Shown piece after piece: positions 39,226-47,891 of a stretch of 50,411 bases of DNA; the stretch's first letter is position 1; each line of letters starts with the position of its first letter. Source of the stretch: Streptomyces palmae (GTDB taxonomy: Bacteria; Actinomycetota; Actinomycetes; Streptomycetales; Streptomycetaceae); contig NZ_SRID01000007.1 in NCBI RefSeq assembly GCF_004684805.1, positions 1-50,411 of the forward strand, in the 5' to 3' direction. The notes beneath the pieces are model-generated. The model was given only the letters and a program-made list of their open reading frames with translations, searched no databases and was not told the origin of the DNA. The translations under genes and the position numbers were made by a program.

Positions 39226-40437
39226 TCAGCGACCCTGGTCCGGCTTGCGGTGCAGCACCCGGTTGACCCGGGTTCCCACGCCCCAGGAGGTCACCCGCCA
39301 CAGCGCCTCGGCGAGGATGTCCCGGCTCATCTTGCTGTCGCCGCGCTCCCGCTCGACGAAGGTGATGGGCACCTCCACGACATGGAACCCGGCCTTCATC
39401 GCCCGCCAGGCCAGATCGACCTGGAAGCAGTAGCCCTGGGAGGCCACGTCGTCCATGCCGAGCCCCTCCAGCGTCTCCCGGCGGAAGGCGCGGTAGCCGC
39501 CGGTGATGTCCCGCAGCGGGAGGTCCAGCAGCAGCCGCGAGTAGGTGCTGCCGCCGCGCGAGATGAACTCCCGGAACTTGGGCCAGTTGACCACCCGGCC
39601 GCCGGGCACCCAGCGGGAGCCGAGCACCAGGTCGGCGTTCTTCAGTGCGGTGAGCAGCCGCGGCAGTTCCTCGGGCTGGTGGGAGCCGTCCGCGTCCATC
39701 TCCACCAGGACGCCGTAGCCGTGCTCGATGCCCCAGCGGAAGCCGGCGAGGTAGGCGGCGCCCAGGCCCTCCTTGCCCTTGCGGTGGAGCACCTGGACGT
39801 GATCGTCCTCCGCGGCGAGCTTGTCGGCGATCTTGCCGGTTCCGTCCGGGCTGTTGTCGTCCGCGACCAGCACATGCGCCTCCGGCACGGCGGACCGCAC
39901 CCGGGCGACGATCGGCTCGATGTTCTCGGCCTCGTTGTAGGTCGGGATGATCACCAGGGTGGTGCCCAGCGGACCGAAGGTCCGCTTCCGGCCCTCGGTC
40001 TGCGCGGCCGGGGCCTCGGCCCGGGTCCCGCGTTCCGCCGCCGCCCCTGCCGGGGCCGGCTGCTCCGGCTCCGCGGCTTCCTCGGCCTGGTCCCCGGCCC
40101 GCTTCCGCGGCTCCGCGGCCTCCTCGGCCTGGTCCCCGACCGGCTTCTCCGGCTCCGCGGCCTCCTCGGCCTGGTCCTCGACCGGCTTCCGCGGCTCCGC
40201 GGCCTCCTCGGCCTGGTCCCCGACCGGCTTCTCCGGCTCCGCGGCTTCCTCGGCCTGGTCCCCGGCCCGCTTCTGCGGCTCCGCGGCCTCCCCCACCGGG
40301 CCCTCGGCCGGCGTCTCCCCTGCCGCGGCCTCGGTCGGCTCCTCGGCCGTGCCCTGGTGGTCGCGCTCCCGCTCGGGATGCGGTTCCTCGCGGTTCGTGC
40401 TGCGGCGCGGCCCGTCGGCCTCGCGTGCGTCGCTCAC
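39226..40437 (-). CDS. ppm: Polyprenol-phosphate mannose synthase (Ppm) with a repeat-containing N-terminal extension
   Basis: From the GTG that overlaps the lnt stop (GTGA) the protein has 403 aa. Residues about 155-390 form a GT2 domain: LVIIPTYNEAENI, VLVADDNSPDGTG, the metal-binding VEMDADGSH, SRWVPGG and GYRAFRRE. It transfers mannose from GDP-mannose to polyprenyl phosphate, the donor for protein O-mannosylation in actinobacteria. The first 150 residues are acidic and disordered, and residues 51-120 are five 14-residue tandem repeats (AAEPEKPVGDQAEE type). In Mycobacterium tuberculosis, Lnt and Ppm domains are fused in Ppm1, so the overlap with lnt fits a shared complex. Confidence 0.93.
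   Translation of the reverse strand: MSDAREADGPRRSTNREEPHPERERDHQGTAEEPTEAAAGETPAEGPVGEAAEPQKRAGDQAEEAAEPEKPVGDQAEEAAEPRKPVEDQAEEAAEPEKPVGDQAEEAAEPRKRAGDQAEEAAEPEQPAPAGAAAERGTRAEAPAAQTEGRKRTFGPLGTTLVIIPTYNEAENIEPIVARVRSAVPEAHVLVADDNSPDGTGKIADKLAAEDDHVQVLHRKGKEGLGAAYLAGFRWGIEHGYGVLVEMDADGSHQPEELPRLLTALKNADLVLGSRWVPGGRVVNWPKFREFISRGGSTYSRLLLDLPLRDITGGYRAFRRETLEGLGMDDVASQGYCFQVDLAWRAMKAGFHVVEVPITFVERERGDSKMSRDILAEALWRVTSWGVGTRVNRVLHRKPDQGR
40078..40287 (-). repeat. Five tandem 42-bp coding repeats in ppm
   Basis: This 210-bp stretch is 5 x 42 bp and encodes 14-residue units: AAEPQKRAGDQAEE, AAEPEKPVGDQAEE, AAEPRKPVEDQAEE, AAEPEKPVGDQAEE and AAEPRKRAGDQAEE. A partial sixth follows. The period is a multiple of three, so copy-number change would keep the frame. 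Confidence 0.92.
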
Positions 40438-42275
40438 GGATGCTGCCCCTTCTCGTCCGTTCGCCCTCGCCGGCCGATCACGATCGCGGCCGCGCAGGAC
40501 AGAACGCCCACCATAGCGAGCACCCACTCGGGCGTGGCGCCGACGCGGTCCGCCAGGGTGGTCCCGTCACGCAGAGGGATGCGCGCGGTGAGCACGTCCT
40601 GGGTGAACTCCTTGGTCCGCTGCTGGACGGTACCGTCCGGCCCGACCACCGCGCTGATGCCGCTGGGCGCCGCGGTGACCACCGCCCGGCCGTGCTCGAT
40701 GGCGCGCAGCTTGGACATCACCAACTGCTGCTCGGGCTGTCCCGTCCGGCCGTAGGTGGCGTTGTTGGTCTGCACCACCAGCATGCGGGCGCCGGCGTTG
40801 ACGGTGTCCCGGACGATGTCGTCATAGGCCACCTCGAAGCAGATCACATCGCCCAGCTTGGCCGGCCCGACCTGGAGCACACCGGTGTGGTCCCCCGGGT
40901 AGAAGTCGCGGGGCACCCGCTGGAGTCGGGTGATCAGCTTGCTCAGTTCGGCCCTGAACGGCACGTACTCGCCGAACGGTACCGGGTGCTGCTTGGTGTA
41001 GGAGGCGCCGGGGCCGGTGACCGGATCCCAGACGATGCCCTGGTTCTTCACGTAGCCGGGCTTGGTGGGGTGGTCCACGAGCGCTCCGACCAGTACCGGC
41101 ACGCCGATCGCCTTGACCGCCTCGTCGATCCGCGCGTACGCCTCGCGGTACTTGAACGGGTCCAGGTCCGAGGCGTTCTCCGGCCAGATGACCAGGTCGG
41201 GACGGGGCTTGCGGCCCTCCTTGACGTCCCTGGCCAGCTTGAGGGTGGCCTCCACATGGTTGTTGAGGATCTTCAGCGGGCGGCCCAGGAAGTCCATGCC
41301 GGGCTTTTGCACATTGCCCTGCACGATGGCGATGGAGACGGTGTCCGCGGCCTTGGTGGGCACCGGCACGGCGTATCCGGCGCCGGTCACCGCGGCGGCC
41401 AGCACCCCCGCCGCGAGGGCCGTCAGCACCGCGCGCCGACCCCGCTGCCCGGCCTCCCGCGCCCGCCAGGCCACCAGGACCAGGGCGGCCAGCAGCGCGC
41501 CGGTGAGCGCCACCGCGAAGCTGACCAGCGGGGCGCCGCCGAGCGCGGCCAGCGGGGTGTACGGCGAGCCGGTGTTGGCGAAGGCCAGCCGCCCCCAGGG
41601 GAAGCCGCCGAACGGCGTCCGGTCCCGGGCCCACTCCTGTGCCACCCAGAGGCAGGCGGCCCACAGCGGCCAGGCCGGCAGCCGGGAGGTGAGCGCCAGC
41701 CCGGCACCCATCGGCACCAGGAACAGGGCCTCGATCAGCGACAGGCCGACCACCGCGTCCCAGCCCACCACATGCAGCCACTTCAGCAGCACGATCAGGA
41801 ACGGCACCCCGAACACGAAGCCGGTGAAGGCGCCCTGGCGGGCGGTGCGGCCCCGGGTCAGCAGGCTCAGCGCGGCGACCGAGGCCAGCGAGAGCGGCCA
41901 CAGGCCGTAGGGCGGGAAGGCGAGGCCGAGCGCGACCCCGGAGACGGCGGCCAGTGCGCTGCGCCGCCACTCGCGGCGCGCGAACCCGGCCAGGCGCTCC
42001 CGCCGGGTGGGCGGCGCGGAGCCGTCCCGCTGCCCGGTCCCGCCCGGCGGGGATTCGTCGGGCCGGTCGTCCTTCGGGGGCGGTTCCGCGTCGGGCGCGG
42101 AGGCCGTCGCGGGGCCGTCGGCCTGCCCGGATTCCCGCTCTGCCTTCCCCTGGGCTTCGTCCGAAGGGGCCTCCAGGGGAGGGTCCCCCGCGTCGCGCGG
42201 CTCCTCGGGCTCCTCGGCTGCCGGGCGGCCGGCAGCCGACGCGGCGGTGGTCTCGGATCCGGGTGGCACGGTCAC
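40434..42275 (-). CDS. lnt: Apolipoprotein N-acyltransferase
   Basis: From the GTG at 42275 (AGGG 6 nt upstream) the protein has 613 aa. About 95 acidic, disordered residues precede six or so membrane helices and a nitrilase-fold domain. The catalytic triad can be placed as Glu in WPENAS, Lys in YTKQHPVPFGEYVP and Cys in DVICFEVAYDD. It N-acylates the lipid-modified cysteine of lipoproteins on the outer side of the membrane. It is followed by ppm with a 4-bp overlap. The open frame extends upstream to 42596, but no good start or conserved sequence is found there. Confidence 0.92.
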   Translation of the reverse strand: MTVPPGSETTAASAAGRPAAEEPEEPRDAGDPPLEAPSDEAQGKAERESGQADGPATASAPDAEPPPKDDRPDESPPGGTGQRDGSAPPTRRERLAGFARREWRRSALAAVSGVALGLAFPPYGLWPLSLASVAALSLLTRGRTARQGAFTGFVFGVPFLIVLLKWLHVVGWDAVVGLSLIEALFLVPMGAGLALTSRLPAWPLWAACLWVAQEWARDRTPFGGFPWGRLAFANTGSPYTPLAALGGAPLVSFAVALTGALLAALVLVAWRAREAGQRGRRAVLTALAAGVLAAAVTGAGYAVPVPTKAADTVSIAIVQGNVQKPGMDFLGRPLKILNNHVEATLKLARDVKEGRKPRPDLVIWPENASDLDPFKYREAYARIDEAVKAIGVPVLVGALVDHPTKPGYVKNQGIVWDPVTGPGASYTKQHPVPFGEYVPFRAELSKLITRLQRVPRDFYPGDHTGVLQVGPAKLGDVICFEVAYDDIVRDTVNAGARMLVVQTNNATYGRTGQPEQQLVMSKLRAIEHGRAVVTAAPSGISAVVGPDGTVQQRTKEFTQDVLTARIPLRDGTTLADRVGATPEWVLAMVGVLSCAAAIVIGRRGRTDEKGQHP

Positions 42276-42943
42276 GGCGTTCCCTAGCAGGTCGTCGGGT
42301 GGTGAGGTGACGGTACAACGCCAAATGGGGGAGGTGGCCCCGAGGTGACGGGTGGAGGGGTGCGAGAGGCTACGTGACGTCCTGTGGGGCCGGCTTGGTC
42401 GGGGGACCGCCCCGGGCGCCGCCCCGCGGCGAGCAGGCCGTCGAGGAAGGCCCCGGGCGGCGTCTCGCGGCAGCCGAGCCGTCGGGAGAGACGGAGCGGC
42501 ACGGCCGGTCTCAGCCGCTCGTGGCGGCTCGGACTGCGGATCGGGGCCCGGCGCCCTTCGGGCCGACCTGGGGCCCGCTGGCTGCGGGTCCGACAAGCCG
42601 TTGTCTACTGAGCGTCCGGGCCCGACCCGGGTCGCACCTGCCGACCCGGCGATCCCTCCCTCGCCCCCGTGCGCTGGACCTGGCTCGCAGTGGCGGCGTA
42701 CCTGCGGGGTACACCGCCCCGTGGCCCAGCGGCGTTCGACGACTGCGTGGAGATTCTCCGGTCGGACGTCCTGTGGTGGACCCGGCCGAACCTACCGGCC
42801 GCCGCCCGCTGTCTGTCAACACCGGCACGACCTGCACGGTTTCCCCAAATGAGCAGGTCAGTACGGACAGTGTTCAGCCGTCACCCCGCGCGAAGGGCAC
42901 ATCGTTCGGGGGTACGTGCGCGGTGGCGGGTCACCCTTGCGGC
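42276..42943. other. 668-bp region between lnt and the amidohydrolase gene, no convincing gene
   Basis: The region lies upstream of lnt and downstream of the amidohydrolase gene, both on the minus strand. Open frames on both strands give low-complexity Arg/Pro/Gly peptides without a recognisable domain. It should hold the lnt promoter. The right half (42660-42880) has weaker G/C third-position bias and may be gene debris. Confidence 0.55.
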
Positions 42944-44602
42944 CTACGCCTCGTACACCGTGCGTCCGCCGACCACGGTCCGCAGGCAGACCGGGAGTTC
43001 GGTGCCGGGGGTGAGGTCGGGCAGCCCGGGGGTGCCGGAGCGGGGGTCGGTGGACCAGTTGGCGACCCGGGTGTCGGGGACCTGCACCACCAGCTCGCCG
43101 GTCCGCCAGACCGCGTAGTCGGCGGGGGCGCCGGGCACCAGCACGCCCGCGTCGTCCCGGCCGATGGCGCGCCAGCCGCCGCGGGTGTGGGCGGTGAAGG
43201 CGGCCCGTACCGAGATCCGGTGCTCGGGGGTCCGGTGGAAGGCCGCGGCCCGTACGGTGCCCCAGGGGTCGAGCGGGGTGACCGGGCTGTCCGAGCCCAG
43301 GGCGAGCGGGACGCCGGCCCGCAGCATGGCGGCGAAGGGGTTCAGGGTGCGGGCGCGGTCCGCGCCGAGCCGGGTGGCGTACATGCCCTCGGTGCCGCCC
43401 CAGGCGGCGTCGAAGGCGGGCTGCACCGAGGCGGTCAGGGCGAGTTCGGCGAAGGCGGCCACCAGCTCGGGGCTGAGCATCTCGGCGTGCTCCACCCGGT
43501 GCCGGGCGGCTCGGACGCGCTCCAGGCCCAGTTCCTCGGCGGCGGCCCGGACGCCCTCCACCACGGTGCTCACCGCGGCGTCCCCGATGGCGTGGAATCC
43601 GGCCTGCATCCCGGCCCGGGTGCAGGCGGTGACGTGTGCGGCGACCGCCGCGGCGTCCAGGTAGGCGGCCCCGGTGTGCGCGGCGTCGGCGTAGGGCTCG
43701 AGCAGGCAGGCGGTGTGCGAGCCCAGCGCGCCGTCCACGAACAGGTCGCCGGCGGCGCCCACCGCGCCGAGTTCGCGCACCTTCTTCAGGTCCTCGGTGC
43801 CGGTGACGGCCTCGGCCCAATAGCCGACCACCCGCGGCCCGGGGATCCGCGCGGCGAGCTCCAGCAGCCCGGTGAAGTCGTCCTCGCTGGAGATGTCCGG
43901 GCCGCCGCACTCGTGGATCGAGCCGATGCCCAGCGAGGCGGCGTGCGCCAGCGCGGTGCGCTGCGCCTCGGCGCGCTGTGCGGGGCTCACACCTGCGAAC
44001 GCCACGGCGCGCACCGCGTGATGGGCCGCGGTGGTCAGCGGCCCGTCCGGGTGGAAGCCGGAGCGCTGCGCGACACCGGGCACCAGGTCCAGCAGCGCGG
44101 TGGTGACGACGGCGGAGTGCACATCGACGCGGGAGAGGTAGAGCGGCCGGCCGCCGGCGGCCCGGTCCAGCTCAGCACGGGTCGGGGGCCGCTGCTCGGG
44201 CCAGCGGGTGGCGTCCCAGCCGTGGCCCAGCAGCACCGGTTCGGTGGGGCGGGCGGCGGCGTGCGCGCGGATCAGCTCCAGCGCCTCGGGCAGGCTCTCG
44301 GCACCGGTGAGGTCCAGGCCGGTGAGGGTGAGACCGGTGGACGTGGTGTGCACATGCGCATCTGTGAACGCCGGGGTGACCAGTGCGCCGTCCAGGTCGA
44401 CGACCTCGTCCACGCCGTCCGCGAAGCCGTCCGCCGCGCCCTCGGAACCCACCCAGGCGATGGTGCCGCGCTCCACGATCATCGCGGTGGCGAACGGGTC
44501 GGCGGGGCTGTGCACCTCGCCGCCGCGCAGGAGTACGGTGCGTCGGCTGTCGTCGTCCGCCGCCTGGGCGCTGGAGGCGGCGGGGGCTGTGCGATCGGTC
44601 AT
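42944..44602 (-). CDS. YtcJ-like metal-dependent amidohydrolase (Amidohydro_3)
   Basis: The 552-aa protein has the amidohydrolase pattern: DAHVHT (about residue 82) in the N-terminal metal site, RVDVHSA, GFHAIGDAAV with the later His ligand, RHRVEHAEML and ALGSDSPVTPLDPW with the metal-binding Asp. These belong to the YtcJ branch, often called exoenzyme or N-substituted formamide deformylase-like. The substrate is unknown. It lies 22 bp downstream of an Lrp-type regulator on the same strand. Confidence 0.9.
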   Translation of the reverse strand: MTDRTAPAASSAQAADDDSRRTVLLRGGEVHSPADPFATAMIVERGTIAWVGSEGAADGFADGVDEVVDLDGALVTPAFTDAHVHTTSTGLTLTGLDLTGAESLPEALELIRAHAAARPTEPVLLGHGWDATRWPEQRPPTRAELDRAAGGRPLYLSRVDVHSAVVTTALLDLVPGVAQRSGFHPDGPLTTAAHHAVRAVAFAGVSPAQRAEAQRTALAHAASLGIGSIHECGGPDISSEDDFTGLLELAARIPGPRVVGYWAEAVTGTEDLKKVRELGAVGAAGDLFVDGALGSHTACLLEPYADAAHTGAAYLDAAAVAAHVTACTRAGMQAGFHAIGDAAVSTVVEGVRAAAEELGLERVRAARHRVEHAEMLSPELVAAFAELALTASVQPAFDAAWGGTEGMYATRLGADRARTLNPFAAMLRAGVPLALGSDSPVTPLDPWGTVRAAAFHRTPEHRISVRAAFTAHTRGGWRAIGRDDAGVLVPGAPADYAVWRTGELVVQVPDTRVANWSTDPRSGTPGLPDLTPGTELPVCLRTVVGGRTVYEA

Positions 44603-44624
44603 GGGTCCAGTGTCGCCTGCGGAC

Positions 44625-45065
44625 TCAGACCTGCGGCGGGCGGGCCTCGTACGGGGTGGAGAGGACCACGGTGGTGCGCGTGGACACCCCGGCCAGCGAG
44701 CGGATCCGGCTGAGCAGGTGCTCCAGTTCCAGCGGGGTGGCCACCCGCACCTTGAGGATGTAGTTCTCCTCGCCGGCGACGCTGTGGCAGGCCTCGATCT
44801 CCGCGACCCCGGCGAGCCGGTCCGCGATGTCGTCGGGGGCGCTGGGGTCGAAGGGTTTGACCGAGATGAAGGCGGTGAGGGGCAGCCCGACGGCCTCCGG
44901 GTCCACCACCGCCGCGTAGCCGCGGATCACACCCCGCTGCTCCAGGCGCCGCACGCGCTGATGGACCGCCGAGGTGGACAGGCCGGTGGCCTTGCCCAGG
45001 TCGGTGTAGCTCATCCGCCCGTCCTTGACGAGCAGTTCCACGATCTGTCTGTCGAGCTCCTCCAC
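44625..45065 (-). CDS. Lrp/AsnC-family transcriptional regulator
   Basis: The 146-aa protein has an N-terminal helix-turn-helix (MSYTDLGKATGLSTSAVHQRVRRLEQRGVI, residues about 18-47) and a C-terminal RAM/Lrp effector domain (EIEACHSVAGEENYILKVRV). It is of standard length. It likely binds an amino acid and forms oligomers. Its closeness to the amidohydrolase gene suggests it controls or is co-expressed with that gene. Confidence 0.93.
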   Translation of the reverse strand: MEELDRQIVELLVKDGRMSYTDLGKATGLSTSAVHQRVRRLEQRGVIRGYAAVVDPEAVGLPLTAFISVKPFDPSAPDDIADRLAGVAEIEACHSVAGEENYILKVRVATPLELEHLLSRIRSLAGVSTRTTVVLSTPYEARPPQV

Positions 45066-45284
45066 AGCCGATCACCTTAGGGGGTCGGGGCGGGCGGAGC
45101 ACAGCCGGAGCGCACCGGGGGCACGGGCATGCGCCACCGCGCACCTGCGCCCGGCATGTGACCAATGACACATCCACCGGCCGGTGTCCACCGGAGCGCC
45201 GCGATTACCCGGCGGTCGCCAGGGGAAATGCTTGCTGTGGTCGAGGCCGCCGTGCCTCCCGGCCCACCCGAGGGGGAGAACGAC

Positions 45285-45656
45285 ATGCCCAATCCTGAGC
45301 GCCTCGACGAAGGCGACACCGACACCTACGAAACGTACGAGACCTACGAGATCTTCCGGGTCGTCTGCCCGGACTGCGCACGGCCGCTGGCCCTGCTGGC
45401 GGACGAGGACGTGCTGCCGGAGCACGCGCTGTGCCCCTCCCCGTGGAACCCGTTCGGTCTCACCGTGTGCCCCGGTACGGGCCGCGCGGCGGCGGACGCC
45501 GCGCCCGCGGACGACCTCCCCGGCGCCCAGGAGCAGGACGCGGCGCTGCTGCTGACGCTGCCGGAGAGCCTGGACTGGCGTACCCAGCCGTTCTCGCACA
45601 TCGGCGGCCCCGGCTCGCGCCCGATGCGGGTGCCGGGCATGCGGTCCCGCACCTAG
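45285..45656 (+). CDS. Conserved small protein with zinc-ribbon-like cysteines
   Basis: The 123-aa protein starts at the ATG at 45285, with GGGGGAG upstream. It opens with a Glu/Thr/Tyr-rich stretch containing three TYE units (DTYETYETYEIF), then VVCPDCARPLALL and a later HALCPSPWNPFGLTVCPGTG, giving a possible four-cysteine zinc site. I do not recognise a named family; it looks like a Streptomyces-specific protein. It is divergent from the Lrp gene. Confidence 0.75.
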   Translation: MPNPERLDEGDTDTYETYETYEIFRVVCPDCARPLALLADEDVLPEHALCPSPWNPFGLTVCPGTGRAAADAAPADDLPGAQEQDAALLLTLPESLDWRTQPFSHIGGPGSRPMRVPGMRSRT

Positions 45657-45684
45657 CGCCGCCGCACCAGCCGACACCCACTGA

Positions 45685-45706
45685 CCGGGTCCGCCGCCGG
45701 ACCCGG
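45685..45706 (+). terminator. Hairpin terminator after the small zinc-ribbon-like gene
   Basis: The arms CCGGGTCCG and CGGACCCGG (9 bp) enclose a 4-nt loop, 28 bp after the stop at 45656. It is plausible as an intrinsic terminator. Confidence 0.65.
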
Positions 45707-45805
45707 CCCCAGGGCTGCCCGGGCCGGGCCGTACCGGGTAGCCGCGGGCCCGCGGGCGTGCGAGCCTGAACAGTGTCCCCCGCAGCCGGAGCGGAGGTGC
45801 GCACT

Positions 45806-47059
45806 GTGCCTTTCAGGGCCCATGCCCGCTCGTTCTCGAACGGCATCTTCATCGCCCTGTTCGGGTACATCGCGCTGGTCATCCTCGTCGACCGGATCAC
45901 CCCCCAGTACTTCCGGCTCGACGCCTACGCGGCGATGGCCCCCCTGGTGGCCGCCGCGCTGTGCAGCTTCCGGCAGGCCGTGATCATCGCCGCGGTGGAC
46001 TTCCTGGCGGTCGTGGTCCTCAGCGGCTGGGTCCCGGACGACCCGCACAACGTCAACCGGATCTCGACCGTGGTGGGCAACGCCCTGCTGGCGGGCGCCA
46101 GCATCATGGTGGCCTGGCTGATGCGCGAGCGGGACGGTCTGCTGCACCGGCTGCTGGTCACCGGCGAGGCGGCGCAGCGCGCCCTGCTGCGGCAGCTGCC
46201 CCTGCGCAGCCATGACGTCACCGTGGACGGCTTCTACGTCTCCTCGCAGCAGGACGCGCTGGTCGGCGGCGACATCTACGAGGTCGTGGAGACTCCGTAC
46301 GGCACCCGGGTGCTCATCGGCGATGTGCAGGGCAAGGGGTTGCGCACCCTGGGCGCCGGGGCGGCGGTGCTCACCGCGTTCCGGGAGGCGGCGTACTACC
46401 GGCGGGGCCTGGAGGGCGGGGTGGTCGCCATGGAGCAGGGGCTGCGCCGCTACGTCAGCTCCTCGGCGGGCGACACCGAGTCGACGGCGGGCGGTGAGCT
46501 GGACCGGGAGCGGTTCGTCACCGCGCTGGTGTTCGGCGTCGACCAGACGGCGGCCGTCCCGGACGAGCGGGCCGTACCGCTGTCCTTCGTGGCCTGCGGG
46601 CACCTCGCCCCCTACCTCATCCAGTCGGACGGCACGGTACGCGAGCTGGAGCCGGAGGAGCCCGGGCTGCCGCTGGGCCTGGGGGAGCTGGTGTCCCGGC
46701 CGCGGGCCGTCCAGCACATCACCGTCCCGGCCGACGCCCGGGTGTTCACCTGCACCGACGGGGTGACCGAGGCGCGCGGGCCGGGCGGGGAGTTCTATCC
46801 GCTGGCCGACCGGCTGGGCGGCTGGGCGAGGCTGCCCACCCCCGAACTGCTGGCTCGGCTCCAGGAGGACCTGGAGCTGCACACCGGGGGCCGGCTGCAG
46901 GACGACGCGGCGGCGCTGGTCATGGAGCGGACCGCCCCGGCCCCGGACCCCACCGCGGACCCGGGCGCCACCGCCGGCGCGGACGGCGACGCCGGCAGCA
47001 CCCGCGCGGACCCGGGCCACCGGCCGACCGGTCGGCTCCGGCGCGGTGCGGGCCGCTGA
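45806..47059 (+). CDS. Membrane-bound SpoIIE/PP2C-type Ser/Thr phosphatase
   Basis: The 417-aa protein starts at the GTG at 45806, which has GGAGG 8 nt upstream; an earlier GTG at 45773 is possible but has no such site. Residues about 15-120 hold three to four membrane helices (IFIALFGYIALVILV, AAMAPLVAAALCSFR, VIIAAVDFLAVVVLSGW, VVGNALLAGASIMVAWLM). The phosphatase domain has GGDIYEVV, IGDVQGKG, CTDGVTE and QDDAAALV, covering the metal-binding aspartates. The Pro/Asp-rich tail is disordered. Such proteins act on anti-anti-sigma factors in Streptomyces partner-switching; no partner gene is adjacent. Confidence 0.92.
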   Translation: MPFRAHARSFSNGIFIALFGYIALVILVDRITPQYFRLDAYAAMAPLVAAALCSFRQAVIIAAVDFLAVVVLSGWVPDDPHNVNRISTVVGNALLAGASIMVAWLMRERDGLLHRLLVTGEAAQRALLRQLPLRSHDVTVDGFYVSSQQDALVGGDIYEVVETPYGTRVLIGDVQGKGLRTLGAGAAVLTAFREAAYYRRGLEGGVVAMEQGLRRYVSSSAGDTESTAGGELDRERFVTALVFGVDQTAAVPDERAVPLSFVACGHLAPYLIQSDGTVRELEPEEPGLPLGLGELVSRPRAVQHITVPADARVFTCTDGVTEARGPGGEFYPLADRLGGWARLPTPELLARLQEDLELHTGGRLQDDAAALVMERTAPAPDPTADPGATAGADGDAGSTRADPGHRPTGRLRRGAGR

Positions 47060-47099
47060 GCGCGGTACGGGCCGCGGGCGCGGGGGTCTTGGGCCGGGG

Positions 47100-47834
47100 T
47101 CAGCGGCTGAAGAGTTCGAAGGAGACGGCCGGACGTCCGCCGAACCGCTTGCCCGCCGCCGCCATGGTGCCCTCCAGGAAGGTGCGGCAGTACGTCTCGG
47201 GCTCCTCGTCGGTGAGCGCCTCGATATAGCTGCGGTGCGCCAGCAGGGACCGTACGGCCCGCTCGGCACCGGCCGTCGCGTCCACCGCGTGGCTGGGGTG
47301 CGGGGACCCGGCGACCGCCACATGGCGCACCCCGTTCCACGGTTCGAGGCCCTGCTCGGCGAGGTCCGGGAAGATCCAGCGGTTCCCGGCGTCGCCCACC
47401 GCGTCCAGTACCGCCCGGCCCACCGCCCGGTGGTCGGGGGTGTTCCAGGCGACGCCGCCCCATGTGTCGTGGTGGTTGAGGGTGATCACCAGCTCGGGCC
47501 GGTGGCGGCGGATCGCGGCGGCGAAGTCGCGGCGCAGCCCGATCCCGTACTCGATCACGCCGTCCCGATGGTCCAGGAACTCCACCGAGTCCACGCCCAC
47601 CTCCGCGGCGGCGGCCCACTGCTCCCGGGCGCGCAGCGGGCCGCACTCCTCGGGGGCGATGCCGTCGATGCCTGCCTCACCGACGGTGGCCAGCAGATAG
47701 GCGACCGTACGCCCCTCGTCGGTCCAGCGGGCGATGGCCGCGGACACCCCGTACTCCAGGTCGTCCGGGTGCGCCACGATCGCCAGGGCGCGCTGCCAGT
47801 CGGTGGGCATCGGTGTCAACTGTTCGGTGCTCAT
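47100..47834 (-). CDS. PIG-L/LmbE-family N-acetyl sugar deacetylase
   Basis: The 244-aa protein has the zinc-site motif IVAHPDDLEYG (about residue 20), the HRDGVIEYG segment and NTPDHRAVGRAV, all typical of the PIG-L family. Members include MshB of mycothiol and Mca. The C-terminus differs from Mca, so a mycothiol role is not certain. It is convergent with the phosphatase gene across 40 bp. Confidence 0.9.
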   Translation of the reverse strand: MSTEQLTPMPTDWQRALAIVAHPDDLEYGVSAAIARWTDEGRTVAYLLATVGEAGIDGIAPEECGPLRAREQWAAAAEVGVDSVEFLDHRDGVIEYGIGLRRDFAAAIRRHRPELVITLNHHDTWGGVAWNTPDHRAVGRAVLDAVGDAGNRWIFPDLAEQGLEPWNGVRHVAVAGSPHPSHAVDATAGAERAVRSLLAHRSYIEALTDEEPETYCRTFLEGTMAAAGKRFGGRPAVSFELFSR

Positions 47835-47891
47835 CGGGCCTCCTCCATGATCCGCACTGGGCAGCGTAGGCGCCGCGGGCGATCGCCACCG

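Noticed and set aside
40078..40287. CRISPR array
   Set aside because: The 42-bp repeats are contiguous without spacers and keep the ppm reading frame, so they are coding minisatellite.
42374..44713. 779-codon plus-strand frame opposite the amidohydrolase gene
   Set aside because: Gly/Ala/Arg-rich shadow; the minus-strand amidohydrolase motifs are clear.
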